64,000 nucleotides of DNA from Owenia fusiformis (lineage: Eukaryota; Annelida; Polychaeta; Sabellida; Oweniidae): positions 12,878,714 through 12,942,713 of the forward strand of contig CAIIXF020000007.1 of NCBI GenBank assembly GCA_903813345.2, given 5' to 3'. A program made the translations under genes and the position numbers. Shown piece after piece: positions 1-11,745 of this stretch; positions within the stretch are counted from its first letter, which is position 1; each line of letters opens with the position of its first letter. The notes beneath the pieces are model-generated. The model was given only the letters and a program-made list of their open reading frames with translations, had not been told where the DNA came from and made no database searches.

Positions 1-520
1 TTCCCTCCAGCCTAAAGCCCTTGTAAATCAACATTTGTAAGACATAATAAACATAGATCTGTAGATAAAAGCTAAGGTATCATTCAAATTGATGTGTGGG
101 TGTTCCCAAGACATTTCTGCCATGTTCTGTTTGAATTGAAAATAGATGATATGGATCTTCGACTTCAAAAATCTGCCTTATGATTTATGAAATGACTAAA
201 ATTACCCTTGGAATGAATAAGATTGTGTATCAGGTCACCCTTCTAGCCCACCCCAGCAAAATGATATAATATCTATTATTTGACATTGTGGAAGTGAGGA
301 GAGCATTAATCTTCTTAGAGGGAGATCAATATAAATTTTCTAAGGAAAATCCATATTTTGAAGAATCCCGATCCAATCCACCTTTTACACGGATCAAATC
401 CACTCGATCCAATCCACCTTTTAATCTTTACCAATCTATACTAATCCAAAACATATATGTTTTCACTTTTTAACAGGAACGTAATAAATGAAATAACTAC
501 AATGTACATCTGAATTGCAG
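1..520. other. Upstream region / probable 5' UTR intron of the Toll-like receptor
   Basis: No convincing coding region is visible. The short open frame near 288-473 has no recognisable domain. It contains an imperfect direct repeat of the kind gatccaatccacctttt (about 368-385 and 397-422). A splice-acceptor-like sequence (ttgcag) ends at 520, 21 bases before the receptor's first ATG, so much of this stretch may be an intron in the 5' UTR of the downstream gene, as is common for molluscan TLR genes. That reading is inference. Confidence 0.35.
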
Positions 521-541
521 GTAAATTTGAAGAATTCAACC

Positions 542-2749
542 ATGATGTCTAGCAGAATGACCACACTCCTACTTTTGTATATTGCTATAAAAGCAGTGGT
601 CTCAAATGAAATATTCAAAATGAACCAGCTCAGTGATCCATCAGATGATATTAAATATCGCGACAATCCAACTCAGAAAACAACTAGTGAAGAACATGCC
701 ATGTCAAATGAGCCAAAATTCTGCACATACAAATACAGTAGAAAAATATATATGATCTGTGAATGCAAGGCAAAATCAAAAAGTGACCAAATTTCACTAG
801 CAGAAATTGTGAAAATCATGGATAAAAAGTATTTGTCTTGTTATTCATTAAGATTTGAAAACTTTATGTTTCATGTTTTGAAAAACATGTCATTTAATGC
901 ATTTAAGAATCTAACACAGGTCCACATAAAAAACTGTGGAATCAGGAAGATTGAAAAAAGTGCTTTTAAAAGTAACAGTTTGTTTTCTGGAAGGAACATT
1001 CAAATAACAATTGAGCTGAATCCTATTGGAAACATTGAACCTGGAACTTTTGATGTTGGAAAATCATTGAGACTTCTGGCATTTCGTAAAAATTTAAACT
1101 TGGGAGCAGAAAATATCTTGAAAGTTTTTAATGACCTACAAAATAAAACAGTCTGGAATTTGGAAATAGCAACATGTAGAGTGTTTCTCCAAGAACTGAA
1201 TAAATCCTTCTTTGAATCATTACGTTATTCCAAGATAAGAAGTTTAAAGATTGAGGGAAATGCATTTGGAAGCATAGCATCTGATGCATTTGAACCATTG
1301 GGAGTATTTCTTAATAACTTACGATTGAGGAACTTTATGGATGTAAAAGAAGACACATTTGATGTGTTTCATCAACTGAGAACACTGGAAATTGGTGGGG
1401 TAATCATCACCACAAGTGCATACACACCAAACTTACATTTACATAAAACATCAGGATTGAATCGTCTATTCATCGATATGCACAATTTGAGATTATCACT
1501 GAACATTTCTGGTTTGAAAAGCTTACGACAATTGCATTTAACAAATGCTATGTCTTATATGTATGAAGGCTTATACATGGATAATGTAATTAAGCTAATG
1601 AACACTGCAAAATCATTGAAGCAAATAGACCTATCTGGAAATGCATTATACCAATATACAGAAAAAGATCTTTGTCAGATGTTTGAGAATCGTACTACTC
1701 TAAATATCCTTATCCTAAAATACAACAATTTCATCCACCTTCCTCATTGCATGTTTAAAGCAATGTATAAGTTAAGGATTCTTGACCTTCGGTACAACTT
1801 AATAAGAATTATTGAGAAAGATCTCTTCCTGAATTTGCATAGTTTGAACCAATTGGATCTGTCAACAAATTCAATAACATTTATTGACTCAAGCAATGTG
1901 GAAATAATGTCGCCCTTGGCAGGAATTTTGAAGTTTTCGATTAAGCAAAATAACTTTGATTGCAGTTGTCAACTGAAAGGCCTCCGTAATTGGATCACAA
2001 AGAATATTGAGCAAAATAGATACAGGTTTATATATACTAATGTAAAATGTTCAACACCAACAAACAAACAAAGTGAATATGTCCACAATTTCACAATGAC
2101 ATGGTTGGAGTGTAACACAAAACTTGTCACTAATATCTCAACAGTGAGTGGAAGTTTGATTTTATTAGTCACAATTGTGACCCTTGTGCTACTGAGACAT
2201 TTCTGGAAGGACATCCAATACAGAAAAATGGTCAAGCTTGCCCGCAAACATGAACAAGATGTAAATATAGATGGCCTTCTCATCGAACATGATGCATTTG
2301 TTAGTTACCATTCTGAAAAACAATTATGGGTTGAGAGAGACTTATGTAATGAACTAGAGAATGGATTAGACATCCAATTCAAACTTGTTTATGATGACAG
2401 AATCATGCCTGGTGGTTCGTTGTTTACCTCACTGGGAATGGCAATACACAAGAGCCGGAAGATCTTATTTGTGGTGAGTCGTGGTTGGGTGAAAGATGGC
2501 ATGAATCAATTTGAAGTTGACATGGCTTTGGCCAAACTCCTAGATGACCACAGGGACATGATCATAGTTCTACTTATGGAACATATCCCTAAGGATGAGA
2601 TGCCTGACAAAGTGAAGATGATTATAAAACACAACAATTGTCTCAGATGGAGCAACAATGTGAAGAAACAAGCCAAGTTCTGGAGGGATCTCAAACTGGA
2701 GCTGGGGAAGCATCACTTTGTGTTACCCATTCAAGAACGTAATAATTAA
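542..2749 (+). CDS. Toll-like receptor (LRR ectodomain, one TM, TIR)
   Basis: This single-exon coding region encodes 735 aa from the ATG at 542. The open frame extends upstream only through a non-ATG codon next to a probable splice acceptor at 520. A hydrophobic signal peptide covers residues 1-21. A degenerate leucine-rich-repeat ectodomain follows, with LxxLxLxxN-type repeats clearest at about residues 350-465. A single LRRCT cysteine cluster (NNFDCSCQL, Cys474/476) lies at about 470-525 and a transmembrane helix at about 536-556. The cytoplasmic TIR domain spans about 581-725, with box 1 DAFVSY at 584-589, box 2 DRIMPGG around Arg620 to Gly625, and box 3 FW at 713-714. In the family, the ectodomain senses microbial or endogenous ligands and TIR recruits MyD88-type adaptors to activate NF-kB. 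The single LRRCT suggests the single-cysteine-cluster (vertebrate-like) class. The exact TLR subfamily and ligand cannot be told. Confidence 0.93.
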   Translation: MMSSRMTTLLLLYIAIKAVVSNEIFKMNQLSDPSDDIKYRDNPTQKTTSEEHAMSNEPKFCTYKYSRKIYMICECKAKSKSDQISLAEIVKIMDKKYLSCYSLRFENFMFHVLKNMSFNAFKNLTQVHIKNCGIRKIEKSAFKSNSLFSGRNIQITIELNPIGNIEPGTFDVGKSLRLLAFRKNLNLGAENILKVFNDLQNKTVWNLEIATCRVFLQELNKSFFESLRYSKIRSLKIEGNAFGSIASDAFEPLGVFLNNLRLRNFMDVKEDTFDVFHQLRTLEIGGVIITTSAYTPNLHLHKTSGLNRLFIDMHNLRLSLNISGLKSLRQLHLTNAMSYMYEGLYMDNVIKLMNTAKSLKQIDLSGNALYQYTEKDLCQMFENRTTLNILILKYNNFIHLPHCMFKAMYKLRILDLRYNLIRIIEKDLFLNLHSLNQLDLSTNSITFIDSSNVEIMSPLAGILKFSIKQNNFDCSCQLKGLRNWITKNIEQNRYRFIYTNVKCSTPTNKQSEYVHNFTMTWLECNTKLVTNISTVSGSLILLVTIVTLVLLRHFWKDIQYRKMVKLARKHEQDVNIDGLLIEHDAFVSYHSEKQLWVERDLCNELENGLDIQFKLVYDDRIMPGGSLFTSLGMAIHKSRKILFVVSRGWVKDGMNQFEVDMALAKLLDDHRDMIIVLLMEHIPKDEMPDKVKMIIKHNNCLRWSNNVKKQAKFWRDLKLELGKHHFVLPIQERNN

Positions 2750-3941
2750 ACAATGACAATGATACAACATTTGAATTTACATGTATATAATTACAAATTA
2801 GAAGAAAGATTCTGCGATGCATCACATATTTTAATACATATCCCACAATGACTGGAATCTGTACACCAAAAATAACTCTTCACCTTTTGATTTACACAAT
2901 TGGGATGCATTCAAAGTGATATTTGAGGGATGGCCATAAAGTTCTCATAATATCTCTCTTATCGTTTAATTTTCAATATATTTTTATAAAATTGTCACAC
3001 TACACTTAAAGTGTACGCCAAAGTTTAAAACTGCGCAGGCGCAGCGCTCTCACTAACCTATATAAAGAGATTACAAGGTACAGGCTTCAGAGGTAAGTCA
3101 GGAAGGTGAACAATCTTCGTCCCATGTTGATTTCCCGTATAATCGTAAACAGGCAAGTTTCACCATTGAAATCGAAAATTACTATTAGATATACGTTGTA
3201 GATGTTATTAATAAGCTATTAAGTGTATGCATCAATCAAATGGCTCATTTTGAACATATAAAAAGTATTTGTGTTTTGTTTCCCAGGTAATCGTATTCCC
3301 ATGTACTACACACATAAATAGTGTACATTATGTAGTACTTGAATAGCCTGGTTTATATAATATTGAAGGGCATGCTGATTGTACACACGAGTACATGCAT
3401 GAAGGCCTAATATTGATATTGCATGCATACCTAAATAAAAGTAAACTCTTCTAATCCCCTAATGTAAACACGGCAGTATACTAGTCCGATTTATCGGAGA
3501 CTTTAAGATATTGATATTATGAGGCAATTAAGATGTGTCAAAAGTTAAGTGCAAAACTTTACAGAAATATTCTTCAATAAGTATTTGTCACTCTGGGTAT
3601 TCAAGGAGTTAAGGATTGAATAACATATTCATCTTATTTCAATCCTATTTGAGAATTGAGTATTTATATATATCTTGAAATGATACCTGTAGTTTTAGCA
3701 TAGGAGCGGTCATGTTTTCATGAAGCAGTAGTCTTTTGTTTAAATAAAAAGATAATAGAGAATAGAATAAGGAAGGGATGACTTTTCTATTCCCCTCACA
3801 AACTATGTTAGGTGGGATAAATGTTTATATTAAACTAGAACATGTCCCCTCCTCCTTATGTGTAATATAGCTATTGCTGCATATATGACAAATCCACTTA
3901 TATAAATATAAATAAAATACAAATAACACAAAACTAAACTC
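2750..3941. other. Intergenic region between the TLR and the minus-strand gene; orphan promoter-like segment inside
   Basis: No coding region is supported here. It holds the TLR 3' flank and, at about 3028-3096, a GC-rich promoter-like segment listed separately. The rest is AT-rich, without repeats that I recognise. Confidence 0.5.
3028..3100 (+). promoter_or_regulatory. Candidate orphan core promoter (NRF1-like palindrome, TATA box, splice donor)
   Basis: A palindromic GC-rich motif ctgcgcaggcgcag, close to the NRF1 consensus, sits just upstream of a TATA-like tatataaag at about 3059. A strong donor-like sequence cagaggtaagt follows about 30 bases further on. This is the layout of a promoter with a short first exon on the plus strand. 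No downstream plus-strand coding exon was found before 10.8 kb, so it could start a non-coding transcript or be chance. Confidence 0.3.
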
Positions 3942-6900
3942 TTACTTGTGATAGTCTAAGATCTTTTTGGCAAAATGTTGCAGTGATTTACAATCCTTTT
4001 CCTCCATCTCAGTTTTGAATTTAGCAACACATGTCATGAGCAACTTGTTGGCTGAATCCTTGAGTTGCTGAAATGTTAACATTGCAAAAATGGCTTTTTG
4101 TTTTACATGTTAAGGATAAGTGCCAGCATTATAAAAGGACCACAGATGCATTGAAGAACAGTAAACTAGACATGAGACTATGCACGACCCACAACGGAAG
4201 ATTTAATCATTTCAAATAAAATCTGGCTGTTCTAGCAGGGTTGTTAAATTACCCTTCCAATGGCTATCTAGCTATCTAGCTTATAGACTATGTTATGAAA
4301 CCCACTGAGTTACTCCCTGCTGAAGGACAGCGGCACCGCAGCTTCCACTCTGTTGTGTGTCTAAGTGTATGCATCTTTTACTTAATCGAAAGAGATCATA
4401 TAGAACATTTAACTCTTCCATGTTATCTATTTGATGAAAAATGTAGGATCTCAACTTCTCAAGACAATTGACATTTTGAAAAATCATTAAATGTATCAAT
4501 AGTTAAAACTAACCTTCCAGTCTATGGTTTCCTCTAAATCGTATATTAAATTTTCCCCTTTCTTGATAAAATCTTCTTTCCCTGTTTCCAACATGGCCAT
4601 CACTATTTCTAACATCTTCTCACAATCTGCTTTTGTCCTGAAAGAATGGTCCTTTTTCATTACTAAAGATAATCATCAATTATAGTAGTACTGAAGTTAA
4701 AATATTTCCCCAAGAAAAAAATGTACTACAATGTATAGGTTTTGCCAATTTTTACCCATTGGTTTTAGGCAGACATAAAGATGTCAGTAGTGTAGTTCAT
4801 ATTTCATACCTCTCTTATAATTATGAAAATAAAAAAGTGAGTTCAAAATGAAGTTAAAGAGCCAGGGCCTGTTTGGTGAAAACAATTTAAATTCTGTTTC
4901 ATTATATTACTTCTAGAATATACTGATCAAAAACAGTGTTCTCCATAGGAATTTTTGTTGGTGCAAATACCTGAAAATGGGTGCAAACTTCTCATTTTCA
5001 CAATTCAGACCAAAATATGCCCATTATATTTGGCTTTTCTCATTTTCAAATGGGAACAAATGAATTCTCAGGTGAGTGTAAGCCTGTTTTTGAAATCAAA
5101 TATCAGTGCTGCACCAACTTGCTTAAATGGTGAGATCAGGATGGGGGATCACCAAAAATTCATATGCATATAGGTAAATGATAGAAACTGTCTCCTTTAA
5201 AGATATTTCTTTTTGCCCTGTGAGAAAATAGCATGTAACATTCAAGTTTTTGTGCAGATATATCAGAATGAGCCACAAATGCAAAAAAATTTTTTAGACT
5301 TCTGACATGATAATATTTAACAGGTGTTTCAGAGTGGAGAGAATCACCAACATTTGGTTGCTAATCCTACGTTTATTTTTATCTTCCAAGCATTGTAAAA
5401 ATTTGGAGATTGAGACAACATTCTATTAATTACTAAAATGATTTATTGATTCATCATGAGTTTAATTGATCAGTTTCAGCATCTCAAGGTTTTTCACAAA
5501 ACAGGGGCGTAGGAAGGTGTAAATCCAACACTACGCCAAAAATATGAAAAAATTGTGTCAAATCTAAACGAATCAAAACGCCTCTTTTATGCTCGTAAAA
5601 CGTGATTTTTATGGTAATACCTTTCTAATTGTGCTTAAAATGTTCGAATGTTTTTCATGATATAAAATCACCATGGAAAGCCGATCTTTTAAATCTCAAC
5701 AATACAGATTAAAGAAACTAGTATGATCAATAGAAACATGTCCGTGATCAATGATACAACATAACTCTAATGTCTTCAACTTTTTTTATAAGATAAATAA
5801 AGCCTATGCAAAAGTCAACGTGACATTTTGTGGTAAATTGTTTTTTCCTTTCAAAATAATTATTGGTGCCTAAATGCTTTATTTCCTAAAATAATAATCT
5901 ATTATATTTCAAATAAAATAGAAATTAGGGTAATTGCTTTCCTAGAACTGAAGTTGAAATGTACTTTCATTTTTACTGGCTTAAACTTCCAACTATCATA
6001 ACCCTCTACCCCAAATCACCTTGATTTTTACGCCAAAAAGTGCCATTTATCGTGGCCGAAGCTAGAAAAAAGTAACAGAGGAACAAAAACCTTGCAAAGA
6101 GTACTATTGAAAAAATCGAACATATTACATGGTTTCCAAAAACATTTCTTTAGTGTGCTCGAGATCACAAACAATTTATTAACAATGAGGAAATATGACT
6201 AAAGAACATAAGGAAATTATTAAGCTATTTCATTCTAGCTTTTCAACACTACGCATTGGCGTTTTGGCGTATATTGTTCCTACGCCACTGCAAAACATGC
6301 CCTGGCTCTTTACAATTCACACAAATAACATTAACTAAATTCATAGAGCCTATTATCTCATCAACAGTTGTTGAGAAACAAAGTTAATATCATATTAAAT
6401 TATCCCCTTTCAAATGTTAAAATGTTGATTTGTCTTTCACTTGAATATCAAAATAATTATCACTTGTTGCTTACAAAATTAACATTTATTCCCTATCCTC
6501 ATAAAATTATAAATATAACTGTATGTTATAAATGTGCCCTACTTGCAGCATGGTTTAAGCACAGAATATACTGTCTGATCAACAATTCGAAATCCAGTTT
6601 TGTCCTTTTTGGTGTCCAGGATTTTAGGATTCTTCAGAAGCTCCAACACTTTGGGGCAGTATGTATCAATTATATGAGTTGGATCCTAAAGGTACAGAAA
6701 ACACACACAAAGTAAATGATGATATTTATCAGAGAATGTGAACCCATTCTGTTACTTTTTCCAGATTTTTACTTTTTTGTACTCAAGTATCAGCAGAGCT
6801 TTTCTGCAATTTTTAACAAATGTTTTGATTGGTTCTTCAATTAGAGTATACCATAATTACTTCATGCAAAAAGGTGATATGATATATCATTTGGACAGTA

Positions 6901-9175
6901 CATTCATATTTATTAATTTGAAAAACAAAACTCACCTTTAGAAATACACCTAGCTCGGAGTCAATGATAAAATTACTGATGTCATATGCCTGGGATGCCA
7001 GATCTTTAGTCTCAAATGCATACCAGTGAAATGTACACTGCATCAAGTCAGAGAACATTGCTTTAGAGCATTCATCCACGCTGAAACACACACAATGTAA
7101 AATAATTTTCAGATCATCAGATAAAAGAGCTTTGACAGGGATTGTATATTGGGTTTATCCTGAGGAATAATATATTTTATTTTATGACTTAAAATTACTT
7201 ACTTGAACAGGTAAAAAGCCTCATCCAGAAGGTCACTGGTTTTATTCTCTGGGAACTTGGGGTGCTCTATTAAAACCTTCATAGCCTTCCATTGCTCAAG
7301 AACTCCAGCATAGCTAGGCAGCTCCTGAGATTCAAAAATGAATACTATTAGCATGGCATCAAAAATATTGAATGAAGAAAATGAGAGAATAAAATTACTT
7401 TTAAACATATGGGAACTGCTACATTTGAAAAAGCCATATGATATTAAGACATAACATCAAAATACTTTATTCAGAGACTTAGAGAGAGTGTACCCTATCC
7501 AAATAAATAAATGCAGAACAAAGTCTTAGTGTTATCCCTCATTTGAACAGTCAATGCCGTGCCACATTTTGACTTTTTCTCACCTCAAATACTTTGTCAG
7601 TATCCTGCTTTAACAGACTTTCCAGGCAGTCTCCCAAGTTGTCGTAAATTAAGTGTATATGTTCATTGTCGCCCATCAGTTTAGATTTACAGAAAAGCCA
7701 GAAGTCTAATAGCTCTAGTTTCACATCTTTTAACTGATCCTCTCTATTCAAATAAAAATGAGTTTAAACATTTTCATTACATGACTTTGCATTATGGGCA
7801 AGAAAAATGATAAATTAACAAGTGAATTTACAATACGGAATAACTCTAGAACGAACTACAGTATATATCAATAGCACAAAGTTTGACTAAACATAATGAA
7901 ATAGAACTGGATTATAAATAACATCTGACATCAGACTTTTTGATTAACCTAAACCCGCTAATAACATACTATACATACCCAAGGTCTTTGAGGATTCGTT
8001 CTATATGACTAGCAAGATCATATGCGTAGGAATGATGGTCTGTCTCAATAGGAGGAATCACATAATCTTTCTTGTAATGTGATAGAAGACCTTTAAGGTC
8101 AGAGCCAGACAGTTTCTGCAAATCAAAAAACCTTAAATTGAGAGGCTATGATACTTTCAGATTATTTCCAAAAATAATAATACCTGAAATGACACATATT
8201 TCCATACAGATGTATGTTTGAACATGAATGCTCGCGTTCCACCATGTTTGGTATTTACATGTATTCCAAATTTGAAGGGGTTGCGTCTTTGGGGGTCATG
8301 CTGTATCAAACCATCTGAGAAATCTTAGCTGAGATGAAGAAAATATTTTTCAATCTAAAGTTTCTCAAGTACTTACTTGAAAGAACTCATCCATCATATC
8401 TTTAGAGTTGCGAATCGTGTCCATGATGGCGATATGTCCACTTGTAGGTGATCCAGATGGGAGACCTTGAAGACAACATAGATAAACCCCATAGAATTCA
8501 TGGTAAAACTTTTCCATATCAACATCTTCATTCCAACTGAAAAGTACAAGTTCATATATATGTTTTATTCTTTTTCGCATTCCATAATCCGATTTGACCA
8601 TGTTAGAATTACATTTACAGACCCACTGGGTTAAGGACTTATAGCTAACATATTCTCTCGAATAAGCACAATGTCCTCTTAAAATTAACAAAATAGTGAA
8701 ATCATAAGAATTGCTGAAGAAAAAATTGCGATTGCATCACCCCTGAATGAAAGCTGGCTACCCACCAGTCATGAATTGCGAGAATGCAGTGTAACCATAC
8801 ATTGGCCAAACAGCGACATTTGCCAATGCATAGCTGGCAATTGGCCATACATCAAAGAATAAGGTTTAACATGTAACACGCTTGCAAAATATTTGCAATT
8901 GAATTCCATCGATTTTGGTCATGATCAAACACCTACCTTGGAACATAGCAGATCTTTTCAATTGTAGCATTTACCATATTGACACAAGGGGTCCAATTTA
9001 GTGGAAAGTGTGGAGATGATACTTGAGGGACCAAGGCTGCAATGTCTTTTAAAACCTGATCTTTTGAAACTTGATCCACTTCAATTTCATTCAAATCTGA
9101 ATTGAATTGTTCCTCATCTTGTTCTGTGCATCGCACAAAGTCGTACTTCTCAACCACTGCTGCTATAGTTGCCAT
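3942..9175 (-). CDS. Unidentified nine-exon gene, 451-aa probably helical protein
   Basis: Exons from 5' to 3' on the minus strand: 9175-8937, 8536-8377, 8115-7979, 7743-7584, 7324-7203, 7080-6936, 6685-6543, 4637-4514, 4067-3942. All introns are GT-AG and the phases match throughout, totalling 452 codons with stop. The protein starts MATIAAVVEKYDFVR. It has no signal peptide or membrane helix and is rich in amphipathic helical segments such as KDVKLELLDFWLFCKSKL, so an ARM/HEAT-like or other all-helical fold is possible. I do not recognise the family. A CCAG acceptor at 9235-9238 suggests that a 5' UTR intron precedes the ATG. The donor at 6541-6542 (GTAGGG) is the weakest junction. The final codons read through a donor-like aagtaag, so a further 3' exon cannot be excluded. 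Intron 7 is enlarged by nested transposable elements. Confidence 0.72.
4858..6310. mobile_element. Outer foldback/MITE-like element, interrupted by a second element
   Basis: The ends carry inverted repeats: aagagccagggcctgtttgg at the left and the reverse complement of aagagccagggcatgtt at the right (about 6294-6310). Both ends are flanked by TA, which would suit a TA-target transposon. The right inverted repeat is split from its body by the 789-bp element at 5502-6290. It lies in intron 7 of the unidentified minus-strand gene. No transposase frame is visible. Confidence 0.55.
5502..6290. mobile_element. MITE with 5-bp target duplication, nested inside another element
   Basis: Terminal inverted repeats are CAGGGGCGTAGGAA at the left and TTCCTACGCCACTG at the right. 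The flanks carry a perfect 5-bp direct repeat CAAAA (5497-5501 and 6291-6295), the expected target-site duplication. The element is 789 bp with no coding capacity. Its termini resemble the elements at 9844, 30411 and 31241, so I place it in the same family. It is younger than the element it interrupts. Confidence 0.75.
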
Positions 9176-9234
9176 GGTAACAGAAGAGGATGATGCTGTA
9201 GTTTATATTTCATAAGTTCCAATCATTTAAATAC

Positions 9235-9843
9235 CTGGAAAGAAAATGTGACTTTGAGAAAAGTCAATGTAACATTCAAAGAAATTTTTACTTCCATCAT
9301 TACATGAACAATATATCAAAATTAGGATTGGAAGGGAACCACTGGTATTCGCTTTGGAAAGATTGCTTCAATTCAAGTATGGAGATAAAGGGAACATTTG
9401 GCGATATTTTAATAAGCAGCTGAATTCAGTAGTTCACTTTCAGCATGGTAGTAGGAAGTTCAATACAAGTAATAAATATCAGGTTAGGAATGATCCATTT
9501 AGAATTTCATTTCTACATGGATACTTCAAGCATGGGTCCTGCAATCTGATTGGTCATAAGGTGGAGAGCGGATCATTTTACGAATTTTGCAGTGATAACA
9601 TTTGCAGTAATATCTTGCCATAATAGCAAGATTGAGGTATGAACTCTGTTTTTCTAGCTTCTTTAGGATGTTATCTCGAATCCTGTATGACTGCCTAATC
9701 TAAAAAATCATGATAAGATGTGTATTATCCATTTGAAAAACAAAAAAGATTCCGCACTTGAAGTTTTCAATAATAATATGAAGGAAATTCTGTTCACTGT
9801 GACTTTCAGCCATATTACTAATATCTAATAAGTAGTAACCTAT
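9235..9843. other. Upstream flank of the minus-strand gene
   Basis: The first bases include a minus-strand acceptor at 9235-9238, suggesting a 5' UTR intron. The open frame at 9354-9623 has no recognisable domain and no supporting splice context, so I see no gene here. Confidence 0.4.
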
Positions 9844-9974
9844 CAGGCCCGTAGTCAGGGGGGGTTCTGACTATTTTTTGAGTGATTTTTGGACAAATTT
9901 GCCAAAGTGAACCCCCCCCCCTAGAATGTTTTAGAAAAGCGAACCCCCCTTGGAAAATTCTGGCTACGGGCCTG
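9844..9974. mobile_element. 131-bp palindromic MITE with 5-bp target duplication
   Basis: It begins CAGGCCCGTAGTCAGG and ends TGGCTACGGGCCTG, imperfect inverted repeats. It is bracketed by the direct repeat CCTAT (9839-9843 and 9975-9979). The body is a GC-rich near-palindrome with runs of G and C. It is the same family as the copy at 30411-30612. Confidence 0.82.
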
Positions 9975-11745
9975 CCTATACTCTGCAAGCAAAGGTTGTC
10001 CTATATTACCTTATTCTTCGGCCACAGTGTGGCCTAACGCTATCATCAAGCCCTGTTTGTTTAGCCCTTTTTACGCTATAGTTGCTATTTAATGAACTAA
10101 ATGTAGTGAACATACCTTCATTGAACTAGGTATGTAGTCTTAGTTCACATGCCCGTTTACATCGGCTTTAATCTAGTCTTTTCTTCGGTAAAAATAGCCT
10201 TTTTTTTTTTTTTTAATATAGCGAGATTAAGTTCAACCTTAACAGTAGTCCAACAACATTAGACCTAGCCTGGGCCTCGTTTCTTATCTGACATGTCTTA
10301 TGGCCCCGGCTAGGTCTAACCTCCATGACCATTTTGCCCTTGATGCGTTAATTTAGTCGTTCAGCAGGTTACGACAAGCGGAACTAATTAAACTCCAAAA
10401 ACATGGTAATATTACATAAAGAATGTGATTCAAGCATGCATACATACCTTATAAATACATACACACCATCCCGTACCCCCCTTAGACCATATTGATGCAT
10501 AATTACGAAAATATTGGAGACAGGTTTGGAATTTTACGAAAATATCGGTCAGCTCCGGTAACATCGAAATTGCAAATCGTATCAGGAATTAACCGTCATT
10601 GCGACACTGCATCAACGAACAGTAGGTTTGCAATTAATAACGATTTTGTGTGTATACAAGCGCTATATAAATCAATCAAAGATACCTGCTATCCTCAAAA
10701 ATGGTTATTTTATCCCGAGTAATCGCGTGATAATTATCAATCTATTTGACAACAATTTCGTTTCAATAGTTTAAATTTTAACCTGGGACGAACAGACACA
10801 ATGCCGGACATGCGGAAATGTCATTTTAGAGATTGGTAAGTTTAACCTCATTTTACTTGTATAAATGACCATTTAATACAATAATATTGTGTTGAATCGC
10901 TTGATGTTATGTGTTTTTATATTGTTGTCAAGTATCAGTTGCATGTTATCGCGGAAAAATGGTTTCGGTGGATCCAAAACTTGCATCAATGGAATGAATA
11001 GTAAAGAGGTTAAACTCAATAATGGCCCCAAGAAAATTCTTAATAATAAATAACGCCGTTATTGAGTTTAACGACGTTGAACTACCTTAACAGATGTTAG
11101 ATCCGGTGATTTTAAGTTTAGACGAAAGCATGCAATAGCTCTTTGACATAGACATAGCTCACAAAGGACAGTGTCCATTTGAATTCTACTTGATGAAATA
11201 TTCTCATTACAATTTTTAGAATATCTAAAAAAATTGCTCCAGAATTAACATTTTCACAAGTGCACGGTGGTCCACATGCCATGTCTTAGTAATTTGGCTG
11301 GAGATTCGAGTAAGTCCTATTAAAACTCCTATAGTCAAATAGTCACTAGAGGCGGAGCTTCCACGTCTAGACAGACTTCGAAATGAATTTTTATTTGACT
11401 TGAGGTCTCAGTTGAGATTGAGTTTTGACCATAGCGACAAACAAGAGACAAATATATCTTTTATCTCGATGTTCAATTTAAAATGAAAGTGCAGTTAGTT
11501 ATATTACCTGAAGATGTCCTTCATGATTTCATTTTCTTTCTTATGTACATCTGAATATTGGTCAAACGAGGGAAATAACCACATATAAATCGTTCAGACC
11601 GAAAATACCGGAAGTAGTTTTACATTTCTCACCTCCTTTGCAGAAGACTCGGGTAAAATGAAGAGCTCTTGTTTTCAAGTAAATAAAGCGGGAAATTCAA
11701 GTTCAACATCATTCAAAGTTGACTCTAAATCCAAATATCCGTAGT
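9975..11745. other. Intergenic stretch without a supported gene
   Basis: There is a poly(T) run at about 10200 and a short inverted repeat, gttaaactcaataa at about 11009 against its complement at about 11058. A candidate short first exon, ATGCCGGAC... followed by a GTAAGT donor, lies at 10801-10836, but no continuing exon was found. No other gene is supported. Confidence 0.4.

Noticed and set aside
515-541. N-terminal extension of the Toll-like receptor by nine codons
   Set aside because: The extension begins with TTG next to a splice-acceptor-like ttgcag. The first ATG at 542 gives a proper signal peptide.
9354-9623. 89-aa plus-strand frame
   Set aside because: No domain, no splice context and ordinary intergenic composition.
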